Assembly: GCF_004114375.1 (NCBI RefSeq)
Contig: NZ_CP034692.1
Span: 2,232,001 to 2,296,000 of the forward strand
DNA: 64,000 nucleotides
From: Halorubrum sp. BOL3-1
Lineage (GTDB): Archaea > Halobacteriota > Halobacteria > Halobacteriales > Haloferacaceae
Direction: 5' to 3'
In this document: positions 14,994 through 22,839 of the stretch, piece by piece
Position numbering within the stretch: the stretch's first letter is position 1
Layout: each line of letters opens with the position of its first letter
Position numbers and translations under genes: made by a program
Notes under the pieces: generated by a model
The model's input: the letters and a program-made list of their open reading frames with translations, nothing else
Database searches by the model: none
Told to the model about the DNA's origin: nothing

Positions 14994-17714
14994 GTGACTG
15001 ACCTCCTCTCGCTTTCGACTCTCCGAACCCAGTTTCGCACGGAACGAGGCGCCGTGAAGGCGGTCGACGGTATCGACCTCACGGTGCCAGAGGGAGAGAC
15101 TATCGGGCTCGTCGGCGAGTCGGGCTCCGGCAAGAGCGTCACCGCCCTCTCCGCGATGGATCTCGTCGACGAGCCCGGCGAAGTCGTCGGCGGACGCGTC
15201 ACCCTCGCCGACGCTGCGCTCGCCGCCTCCCTCCTCGACGAGTTCGACGACGCGTACGTCCCGTACCCGTCCGAACTGATCGACGCGGTCGCGGCCGTCG
15301 CCAGCGACCTCCGCGCGGGACGACGAGTCGCGGACACGCCGACGGAACTCCGCGGGATCGCCGCGGACCTCGCGGGCGAGGCAGACCCGGCCGACCTCGC
15401 GGGCGACCTCCGAACGACAGCCGACCGCCTCGCGAACCGCACCGATCCGACGGATGCGGGCGAGGACCTCGCCGCGGCACTTGCCGACGCGGCCGACGGG
15501 TTCGTCTACGTCGACGCCGCCGCCCGAGGACGGATCCGTGACGGGGTGGACCCGAGCGACGTCGACGTCGACGAGGGGATCGTCGACGTCACGGCCGCCC
15601 CCGAGGCTGCCGTCCGTCGCGTCCGCGGGGGCGCGATGGGAATGATCTTCCAGGACCCGATGACTTCGCTGAACCCCGCGATCACCATCGGCGAGCAGAT
15701 CGCCGAATCGCTGCGACTCCACCGATACGGCGGTCGAAAGACGGACTCGTGGCTCAACGGGATCCGCGAGATCCTGCCGAAAGCCGGGGGACGAGACGGC
15801 GATACAGAGGTGATGGACGAGGTCGTCAGAATGCTCCAAGCGGTCGGCATTCCGGAGGCGAAACAGCGCGTGAACGACTACCCGCACGAGTTCTCCGGCG
15901 GGATGCGCCAGCGGGTGCTCGTCGCGATCGCGCTCGCCTGCCGGCCGAGTCTTCTCATCGCGGACGAGCCGACGACGGCTCTTGACGTGACGATCCAGGC
16001 GCAGATCCTCGACCTCATAGACGACCTCCAGACGGAGTTCGGTATGTCGGTCCTGCTCATCACCCACGACCTCGGCGTCATCGCCGAGACGTGTGACCGC
16101 GTGGCCGTGATGTACGCGGGCGAGATCGTCGAGGAGGGGCCGGTCGAAGAGATCTTCGCGAATCCCAGTCATCCCTACACCTACACGCTGCTGGAGTCGA
16201 TCCCGACGGAGGACAAGGACCGACTCACACCCATCGGGGGGAACGTCCCCGACCTGATAGACATGCCCGACGGCTGTCACTTCGCACCGCGCTGTCCGTG
16301 GGCGGAAGATCGGTGTCGTGAGGGTGAGATTCCGTTCCTCCAACACGGCCCGGCAGACGTCGAACACCGGTCGAAGTGCGTCCACGACGAGTTCGACAGG
16401 TCCGTGTACGGGGGCGACGGTGTCGCGGCTGAAACGGGGTCCGACGTCGGCGACCCGCTCGTCGAGGTCCGCGAGATGCGGAAGTACTACCAGCAGGAGA
16501 GCGGTACGCTCGACCGCGTCTTCGGTACCCGCGACCCGAGCGTCAAGGCAGTCGACGGCATCGACCTCGACGTGCGAGAGCGGGAGACGCTCGGACTCGT
16601 CGGGGAGTCCGGCTGCGGGAAGTCCACGGCGGGGCGTGCGATCCTTCACCTGGACCCCCCGACCGACGGGACCGTCGTGTTCGCCGGCGAGGAACTCGGA
16701 TCGCTCTCGAAGTCGGAACTCCGCAAGCGACGGAAGGACATGCAGATGGTGTTTCAAGACCCCATGTCGAGTCTGGATCCGCGGATGACCGCGGGACAGA
16801 CGATCATGGAACCGCTGAAGATCCACGACCTCGCGGAGGGACGTCGCCGCGAGCGGGTCTTCGAGCTGATGGAGGCCGTCGGACTCGAACCCGGTCAGTT
16901 CGGCCGGTATCCACACGAGCTCTCGGGCGGTCAGCGTCAGCGGGTCGGCATCGCGCGGGCGCTCGCGGTCGACCCCGACTTCATCGTCGCCGACGAGCCC
17001 GTGTCGGCGCTCGACGTCTCCGTCCAAGCGCAGATCATCAACCTCCTGGAGGACCTACAAGAAGAGTTCGGGCTCACGTTCCTGTTCATCGCGCACGACC
17101 TGAGCGTCGTCCGGCACATCTCCGACCGGGTGGCCGTAATGTACCTCGGCGAGATCGTCGAGGTCGCCGAGACGGACACGCTGTTCGAGTCGCCGAAACA
17201 CCCTTACACCAGGGCGCTTCTGTCCGCGATCCCGGAGCCCGACCCGCTGGCCGACACGGGCGACCGGACGATCCTCAGGGGGGACGTCCCCTCGCCGATC
17301 GACCCGCCATCGGGCTGTCGGTTCCGAACCCGCTGCCCCTCGGTCATCCCGCCGGCCGACCTGGACGTCGATCAAGAGCGCTACCGAGAGGTGATGTTCT
17401 ACCGACAGCGACTCGAATCAGACGACATCGATCTCGACGCCATCGAGTCGGAGGTCCGCATCGAAGACGAGTCGGCGACGAGCGCCGTCGCCGACGGCGG
17501 CGAGCATCGGATTCTCTTCGAGTACTTCTTCGACGGGCCGCTCTCGGGGGAGGCTCGTGCGGCCGTCGCCGAGTCCTTCGAACACCTCAAAAACGATCGG
17601 CGTGGGAAAGCCGAGGCGGTCCTCCGAGACGCCTTCGAAAGCGTCTGCGAACGGCGGAACCCGACGCTCGACGGGAGCGATCACCCCGCCGCCTGTCACC
17701 TCCACGACGACTGA
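14994..17714 (+). CDS. Fused dipeptide/oligopeptide ABC transporter ATPase (OppD-OppF type)
   Basis: 906 residues with two ABC ATPase domains in one chain. Domain 1: Walker A GESGSGKS (about 40-47), Q-loop '[12 protein letters not shown]' (about 218), signature 'FSGGMRQR' (about 300), Walker B 'LLIADEP' (about 320). Domain 2: Walker [10 protein letters not shown] (about 538), signature 'LSGGQRQR' (about 643), Walker B 'FIVADEP' (about 663). Each is followed by the oligopeptide-type C-terminal element ('HPYT' then 'RCP'). An Ala/Asp-rich helical stretch of about 140 residues (about 67-205) is inserted between Walker A and the Q-loop of domain 1, which is unusual. The GTG start fits a leaderless promoter. 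It powers the permease pair at 19565-21492. Confidence 0.92.
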   Translation: MTDLLSLSTLRTQFRTERGAVKAVDGIDLTVPEGETIGLVGESGSGKSVTALSAMDLVDEPGEVVGGRVTLADAALAASLLDEFDDAYVPYPSELIDAVAAVASDLRAGRRVADTPTELRGIAADLAGEADPADLAGDLRTTADRLANRTDPTDAGEDLAAALADAADGFVYVDAAARGRIRDGVDPSDVDVDEGIVDVTAAPEAAVRRVRGGAMGMIFQDPMTSLNPAITIGEQIAESLRLHRYGGRKTDSWLNGIREILPKAGGRDGDTEVMDEVVRMLQAVGIPEAKQRVNDYPHEFSGGMRQRVLVAIALACRPSLLIADEPTTALDVTIQAQILDLIDDLQTEFGMSVLLITHDLGVIAETCDRVAVMYAGEIVEEGPVEEIFANPSHPYTYTLLESIPTEDKDRLTPIGGNVPDLIDMPDGCHFAPRCPWAEDRCREGEIPFLQHGPADVEHRSKCVHDEFDRSVYGGDGVAAETGSDVGDPLVEVREMRKYYQQESGTLDRVFGTRDPSVKAVDGIDLDVRERETLGLVGESGCGKSTAGRAILHLDPPTDGTVVFAGEELGSLSKSELRKRRKDMQMVFQDPMSSLDPRMTAGQTIMEPLKIHDLAEGRRRERVFELMEAVGLEPGQFGRYPHELSGGQRQRVGIARALAVDPDFIVADEPVSALDVSVQAQIINLLEDLQEEFGLTFLFIAHDLSVVRHISDRVAVMYLGEIVEVAETDTLFESPKHPYTRALLSAIPEPDPLADTGDRTILRGDVPSPIDPPSGCRFRTRCPSVIPPADLDVDQERYREVMFYRQRLESDDIDLDAIESEVRIEDESATSAVADGGEHRILFEYFFDGPLSGEARAAVAESFEHLKNDRRGKAEAVLRDAFESVCERRNPTLDGSDHPAACHLHDD

Positions 17715-17782
17715 ACGCTCCGGCGAACGAGGAAACACGCGGACGGGATCCATCTCGTACACCGACCTCTCTGTCCACCAGA

Positions 17783-17789
17783 ATTATTT
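17783..17789 (+). promoter_or_regulatory. TATA-like box for the solute-binding protein gene
   Basis: ATTATTT, centred 28 nt before the ATG at 17814. It indicates a separate promoter for the binding protein inside the transporter cluster. Confidence 0.5.
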
Positions 17790-17813
17790 GGGTTGCCGAT
17801 AGTATTTATATGT

Positions 17814-19514
17814 ATGTCTCCTGATACCACAGGAACGACACGACGTAGTTTCCTCCAACGAGCCGGCGGAGCGACCGTTGCGACGGCGTCTGCCGTCTCC
17901 CTCGCCGGGTGCGGCGGTGACGGCGGTGACGGCGGCGACGGCGGTGACGGCGGCGACGGTGGCGACGGTGGCGACGGCGGCGACGGCGGCGACACCACCA
18001 CCCTTCGGTACGGCCGCGGCGCCCACTCCAGTACCCTTGACCCGCAGAACACGACCAGCGGTGAGGTCGCGAAGGTCACCAACCAGGCGTACGAGGGGCT
18101 GATCAGCTTCCAGCCGGGCGAGGCGTCGCTCACGGAATCGCTCGCCACCGACTGGTCGCTTGACGGAGACTCGGTGACGCTCACGCTCCGCGAGGGCGTG
18201 AGCTTCCACGACGGGTCGGAGTTCACCGCCGACGACTTCATCGCCACGTATCGGCGGTTCGTCGACGACGACTACGACTACCACTTCGAGGACTCATCGG
18301 TGTACGGTCCGTTCACGCTTGGCAACTGGATCGACACCGTCGAGGCACCGAGCGACTACGAGCTCTCGATCACCCTGACACAGACGTACGCGCCGTTCCT
18401 CCGCAACCTCGCGATGTTCGCGGCCGTCGTCATCTCCCGAGAGGCGATCGAGAGCGACACCAATCTCGACGAGGAGATGGTCGGCACCGGACCGTTCCAG
18501 CTGGAGACGCTCGACAACGCCAACAACCGCATCCAGCTCTCCGTGTTCGACGACTACTGGGGCGAGAGCCCGAACGTCGACGAGGTCCTGTTCCTCACCC
18601 GCGGGCAGAACTCCACTCGCGCGCAGTCGCTCGTCGAGGAGGAACTCGACATTATCGACGGACTCGACCCCGACAGCATGCAGATCATCGAGGGGTCCGA
18701 CACCGCGGAGAACCGGACGGCGACGGGGATCAACATCGGGTACATGGCGTTCAACCTCTCGCGCGTTGAGGCGTTCCACGACCGCCGGGTCCGCCGCGCG
18801 ATCAGCTACGCTATCGACACCCAGGCGATCGTCGAGAACATCTACTCGGGGATCGCCACGCAGGCCGACCAGCCAATCCCGCCCGCGCTGTTCGGCCACA
18901 ACGACGACGTCAGCCCCTACGAGTACGACCTCGAACAGGCCCAGAGCCTGCTCGACGAGGCGGGCTACGGCGACGGCTTCTCGTTCACGCTGACCACGTT
19001 CCAGAACCCCCGCGGGTACAACCCGGCGCCGCTGCCGACCGCGGAGACGATCCGGTCGAACCTCTCCGAGGTCGGGATCGAGGTGTCGATCGACGACCGG
19101 CAGTTCTCCGACTACCTCACGTACACCAGCCAGGGGAACCACGACGCGACGCTCGCCGGCTGGTACACGGACAACGCCGACCCCGACAACTTCTGTTACG
19201 TGCTCCTCCACCCGCAGGTAGAGGTGCCGGAGGGGCAGGACTGGGTCGACTGGGACACGGAGGGCTTCAACACCTCGAACAACGCCGCGTGGGCCAACAG
19301 CGAGTACATGAGCGTCGTCGAAGAGGCCCAGCAGACCACGAACCAGGAGAACCGCGCCGAGCTGTACCGCGAGGCTGCGCAGATAGCCCACGACGAGGCG
19401 CCGTGGGTGTTCATCGATTACGCCGACGAGGTCCGCGGCGTGTCCAACAGCGTGGGCAACTACACCGTCGCCGCGATCGGCGGGCCGTACCTCGAAGTCG
19501 TCGAAATCGAGTGA
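17814..19514 (+). CDS. Tat lipoprotein, peptide-type (family 5) solute-binding protein
   Basis: 566 residues with a Tat motif ('TTRRSFLQRAGGATVAT') and lipobox LAGC. A run of Gly-Gly-Asp repeats (nine-base units, about 17913-17990) spaces the domain from the lipid anchor. The canonical order follows: 'LDPQNTTSGE', 'LREGVSFHDGSEFTADDF', 'VGTGPFQLETL', 'HDRRVRRAISYAIDT', 'LLDEAGYGDGFSFTLTTF', 'HDEAPWVFIDYADEV'. It captures the substrate (peptides or related solutes) outside the cell for the permeases that follow. It is a useful local reference for the permuted homolog at 6091. Confidence 0.93.
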   Translation: MSPDTTGTTRRSFLQRAGGATVATASAVSLAGCGGDGGDGGDGGDGGDGGDGGDGGDGGDTTTLRYGRGAHSSTLDPQNTTSGEVAKVTNQAYEGLISFQPGEASLTESLATDWSLDGDSVTLTLREGVSFHDGSEFTADDFIATYRRFVDDDYDYHFEDSSVYGPFTLGNWIDTVEAPSDYELSITLTQTYAPFLRNLAMFAAVVISREAIESDTNLDEEMVGTGPFQLETLDNANNRIQLSVFDDYWGESPNVDEVLFLTRGQNSTRAQSLVEEELDIIDGLDPDSMQIIEGSDTAENRTATGINIGYMAFNLSRVEAFHDRRVRRAISYAIDTQAIVENIYSGIATQADQPIPPALFGHNDDVSPYEYDLEQAQSLLDEAGYGDGFSFTLTTFQNPRGYNPAPLPTAETIRSNLSEVGIEVSIDDRQFSDYLTYTSQGNHDATLAGWYTDNADPDNFCYVLLHPQVEVPEGQDWVDWDTEGFNTSNNAAWANSEYMSVVEEAQQTTNQENRAELYREAAQIAHDEAPWVFIDYADEVRGVSNSVGNYTVAAIGGPYLEVVEIE

Positions 19515-19530
19515 GGAGCGACGAGCACAG

Positions 19531-19537
19531 TTTTTTT
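19531..19537 (+). terminator. Oligo-T terminator after the binding-protein gene
   Basis: Seven consecutive T residues, 17 nt after the stop codon at 19514. Archaeal transcription stops at such U-rich tracts. Partial stopping here would keep the binding protein in excess over the permeases. Confidence 0.55.
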
Positions 19538-19564
19538 CACCGTCGGGCGTGCGCGTCTTCGTGA

Positions 19565-20578
19565 ATGGTCTCCAAGCGCTTCGTCGCGAAGCGGTTACTC
19601 ATGCTGTTTCCTGTGCTATTCGGGGTCGCGACAGTCGTGTTCGCGATCCTCCAGCTCTCTCCGGGGGATCCGGCAGTGACAATCGCCGGTGACCGAGCGA
19701 GCCAGGAATTCGTCAATCAGGTCCGCTCCGATCTGGGGCTCGACGACCCTCTCTGGCAGCAGTACGTCCGATTCCTCGGCGAGGTCGCGACGTTCGACTT
19801 CGGACAGTCCTACCAGGTGAATCGCGGGGCCTCGGTGAGACAGATCCTCATCAATCGGCTCCCGATTACGATCGAACTCGCGCTGCTCGGCCAGTTCGCG
19901 GGGATCCTGTTTGGGATCCCGCTGGGGATCCTCAGCGCGGTCAAACAGGACACCTGGACCGATCACCTCACCCGCGTCGGCGCGTTGAGCGGGATCAGCA
20001 TTCCGATCTACTGGAGCGGTCCGCTGCTCATCCTGCTTTTCGCACAGTTCCTCGGACTCCTCCCGACCAGCGGCCGGATCGGATCGGAGTTCTTCATCGA
20101 ACCGGTCACGGGAATCATCCTCGTCGACACGCTGTTGGCGGGGAACTTCGCCGCGTTCCAGTCCGCCGTTATCCACCTGCTCTTACCCGTGATCGTACTC
20201 GGGATCTACCAGATGGCGCTGCTCTCTCGGATGATGCGCTCGTCGATGGTTGAGGTCATTCGCCAAGACTACATGCGGACTGCTCGGGCGAAGGGGCAGG
20301 GCTCGAAGATCACCGTGACGAAACACGGCCTCCGTAACGCGTTCATCCCCGTCATCACGGTCATCGGTATCCAGTTCGGATCGCTGCTCGGCGGTGCGGT
20401 CCTCACCGAGACCGTCTTCGAGATCAACGGTATCGGAACGCTGCTCGTCGACGCCATCAACCGCAGTGACTACCCCGTCGTTCAGGGAACTGTCCTGGTG
20501 TTCGCCGTGTTGTACACGTTGGTCAACCTCGCGGTCGACCTCACCTACTCGATCCTCGACCCCCGTATCGAACAATGA
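19565..20578 (+). CDS. Peptide-type ABC transporter permease (DppB/OppB)
   Basis: 337 residues with about six membrane helices. The N-terminus 'KRLLMLFPVLFGVATVVFAI' and the following 'SPGDPA' segment are typical of the OppB class. The EAA-like loop that contacts the ATPase is 'VEVIRQDYMRTARAKGQGSK' then 'HGLRNAFIPVIT'. The C-terminus ends with 'VDLTYSILDPRI', the standard OppB ending. Its stop overlaps the next permease by four bases (ATGA), indicating co-translation. Confidence 0.95.
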   Translation: MVSKRFVAKRLLMLFPVLFGVATVVFAILQLSPGDPAVTIAGDRASQEFVNQVRSDLGLDDPLWQQYVRFLGEVATFDFGQSYQVNRGASVRQILINRLPITIELALLGQFAGILFGIPLGILSAVKQDTWTDHLTRVGALSGISIPIYWSGPLLILLFAQFLGLLPTSGRIGSEFFIEPVTGIILVDTLLAGNFAAFQSAVIHLLLPVIVLGIYQMALLSRMMRSSMVEVIRQDYMRTARAKGQGSKITVTKHGLRNAFIPVITVIGIQFGSLLGGAVLTETVFEINGIGTLLVDAINRSDYPVVQGTVLVFAVLYTLVNLAVDLTYSILDPRIEQ

Positions 20579-21492
20579 GCACGGAAATACGGACCGAAAC
20601 CGTCGACCGAAGCATCGTCGAGCGACTGCGCGCGAGCCCGTTCCTCTCGCAGCTCCTCTCGAACCGACTCGCGATCACCGGGATAACCATCATCGTCGGC
20701 GTCGTCGTCCTCGCGGTCTACGCGCGGCTCGCCTACGACATCAGTGACCTCATGGCGACGCAGTTCGGCACCAACCCTTCGGAGGCCCCGCCCAGTCTGG
20801 CGTATCCGTTCGGCACGGACGGACAGGCCCGCGACATCTTCCCTCGCGTGATGTACGGCGCCTGGTACGCCATCCTCTACGGGACCGTCACGGTCGCGGC
20901 GTCCACGTTCCTCGGGGTCAGTCTCGGGATCGTCGCGGCGTACTACGGCGACCTCGCGGACAACGTCATCATGCGGACCATGGACGTCCTGTTGTCGTTC
21001 CCGTCGCTGTTGTTGGCGCTCGCGCTCGTGACGATCTTCCCGGAGGAACTGGGGCTGTGGCGAGCTGTCGGAGCGCTGACGCTCGTGTACACGCCGCGGT
21101 TCGCACGCGTCGTTCGCGGTGCGGCATTAAAAGTGCTCGAAGACGAATACACCGAGGCCACCAAGGCGCTCGGAGCCACGGACCCGCGCCTGCTCATCCG
21201 ACACATCCTCCCGAACTGCCTCGCGCCGATCACCGTCCAGTCGACGCTCAACTACGGGCTCGCGATCATCGACATCGCCGCACTGTCATTCCTCGGCTTC
21301 GGCGCCAGTCCGGGGGAGCCGACGTGGGGAATGATGCTCTCGAACGGCGTGGAGTTTGGGCTGTTCTCCGGGGCGTGGTGGTGGTCCTTTTTCCCCGGCC
21401 TGCTCCTCGCCCTGACGGTGCTCGGGTTCAACCTCCTCGGAGACGGGATGCGCGACGCGCTCGACCCGCGGATGCGGGAGACCGTTGACTGA
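20575..21492 (+). CDS. Peptide-type ABC transporter permease (DppC/OppC)
   Basis: 305 residues. OppC features: 'YPFGTDGQARDIFPRVMYGA' before the membrane core, the ATPase-contact loop 'YTEATKALGATDPRLLIRHI' then 'LPNCLAPITVQ', and the ending 'GFNLLGDGMRDALDPRM'. It has about six membrane helices. It pairs with the upstream permease and the fused ATPase at 14994. The ligand cannot be told from the sequence; peptides are the family default, but nickel, sugars and other solutes are known in the same superfamily. Confidence 0.95.
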   Translation: MSTEIRTETVDRSIVERLRASPFLSQLLSNRLAITGITIIVGVVVLAVYARLAYDISDLMATQFGTNPSEAPPSLAYPFGTDGQARDIFPRVMYGAWYAILYGTVTVAASTFLGVSLGIVAAYYGDLADNVIMRTMDVLLSFPSLLLALALVTIFPEELGLWRAVGALTLVYTPRFARVVRGAALKVLEDEYTEATKALGATDPRLLIRHILPNCLAPITVQSTLNYGLAIIDIAALSFLGFGASPGEPTWGMMLSNGVEFGLFSGAWWWSFFPGLLLALTVLGFNLLGDGMRDALDPRMRETVD

Positions 21493-21832
21493 GTCCGACC
21501 GTCGGCCTACCGGTCGGACGGTCGCTCGGTGGGTCGGGTCGGGCGCCCTCCTCGGATGTGTCGCCGCGGCCGCGCTTCTCCCGGTTCTCGGACCGCGAGG
21601 CGCGACCGACACGTCGTTCGCGCTCGGCGTGCTCGTGTTCGGGTTCGGCGTGGCGACGTGGGGCGGGACGGTCGGTTTCGGCGACTCGATGGCGGCGGTC
21701 CAAGACCATCTCGGCGGCGAATCCGGCTGGAATCCCGAGGGAGCGCGACAGGCGTTCGCCGTGTTGACGTGGGTCGGCGCCGGCTGGTCGGCGGCTGCGG
21801 TCAGTGCGTCGATCGCGCTCGTCGGGCTGTGA
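21485..21832 (+). CDS. Small membrane protein at the end of the transporter operon
   Basis: 115 residues from a TTG start that overlaps the permease stop. Three hydrophobic helices: 'GSGALLGCVAAAALLPVLG', 'TSFALGVLVFGFGVATWGG' and 'WVGAGWSAAAVSASIALVG', with a short hydrophilic loop carrying 'DSMAAVQDHLGGESGWNPEG'. The eight-base overlap with the permease gene suggests translational coupling. No family was recognised; a transporter accessory role is only an inference from position. Confidence 0.6.
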   Translation: MTESDRRPTGRTVARWVGSGALLGCVAAAALLPVLGPRGATDTSFALGVLVFGFGVATWGGTVGFGDSMAAVQDHLGGESGWNPEGARQAFAVLTWVGAGWSAAAVSASIALVGL

Positions 21833-21939
21833 GCCTCGATCTCACTGCCGTCAAGGAGAGACGGAACAGTTCGAGCGTCGGGTACGCGGGGCCCCGCGGT
21901 CGTCCGCCGTGCTCGAACGAGTACCACCGGCGTGAGCGT

Positions 21940-22737
21940 TCACAGGTACGCCAGCGGGACCATCAGCGCGACGCCGAGCGCGATCCCGCCGACGAGGATC
22001 GGTTTGCCGCCGCGCGGGAGGTCGGCACCGGTTTCCAGCGCCTCTGGGACGAACTCCGAGAGGACGAGGTAGATCATCGCGCCCGCCGCGAAGCCGAAGC
22101 CATACGGGAGGAACGCGCGGGCGTACCGGACGAACGCGAACGCGGCGACGGCCCCGATCGGCTGCGGCAGGCTGGAGAAGACGGCCCACCACACCATCTT
22201 CTGCTTCGAGACGCCCATCGCACGGAGCGGGATGGAGATTGCGGTCCCCTCGGGGACGTTGTGGATCGAGATGGCGAGGGTCATGAACACCGCCAGAAGC
22301 GGGACGGTGAAGCCGAACAGCGCGGTCCCACCCTCCAGCCCGAGGTCCGCGAAGGAGACACCGACCGCGATCCCCTCCGGAAAGCTGTGGACCGTCAGGA
22401 CGCCGAGGATCAGGATCAGATTCTTGAAATCCGCCTCCTCGTACTCCCGCGGGTCGATATCGGCGTCGGTCAGCACCTCGTGCGCGACGACGACGAGGAC
22501 GGCGCCCGCGAGGGCCCCGACGCCGATCTCGACCGGCGTCCCCTCCGCGAGTCCCTCCTGAACGAGACCGAAAAGCGAGGCCGCGAGCATGACCCCCGAC
22601 GCGAACCCCCACAGCGCCACGTTGCCGCGGTCGCTGATCGAATCGAAAAAGAGGAACGGGAGCGCCCCGATACCGGTCGCCAGCGCCGTGATCACCCCGG
22701 CGACGAAGACGAATACGTAGGCGTCGAGGGCGACCAT
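21940..22737 (-). CDS. ZIP-family metal transporter
   Basis: 265 residues with about eight membrane helices. The metal-path motifs are clear: 'LTVHSFPEGIAVGVSFADL' and 'AISIHNVPEGTAISIPL', the paired HSFPEG/HNVPEG signatures of the ZIP (GufA-like) group that import zinc and related divalent metals. The C-terminal helices include 'YLVLSEFVPEAL'. The ATG at 22737 gives the usual family N-terminus; a GTG ten codons upstream (22767) is also possible. It stands alone, convergent with the preceding operon. Confidence 0.92.
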   Translation of the reverse strand: MVALDAYVFVFVAGVITALATGIGALPFLFFDSISDRGNVALWGFASGVMLAASLFGLVQEGLAEGTPVEIGVGALAGAVLVVVAHEVLTDADIDPREYEEADFKNLILILGVLTVHSFPEGIAVGVSFADLGLEGGTALFGFTVPLLAVFMTLAISIHNVPEGTAISIPLRAMGVSKQKMVWWAVFSSLPQPIGAVAAFAFVRYARAFLPYGFGFAAGAMIYLVLSEFVPEALETGADLPRGGKPILVGGIALGVALMVPLAYL

Positions 22738-22807
22738 CCGTTGGGCGACGATACGACGGATGACCACTTAGCGACGGCGGGGATCCCCATCACGTGACAC
22801 CCGCAGG

Positions 22808-22815
22808 GTTTTAGC
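22808..22815 (+). promoter_or_regulatory. TATA-like box for mutS
   Basis: GTTTTAGC, centred about 28 nt before the ATG at 22840. Confidence 0.45.
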
Positions 22816-22839
22816 CGCGCACGGCGGGAGTACGGACAT

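Noticed and set aside
17913-17990. Short tandem repeat as a CRISPR-like array
   Set aside because: It is a nine-base in-frame repeat encoding a Gly-Gly-Asp linker of a lipoprotein, with no spacers. No CRISPR array was seen anywhere in the window.
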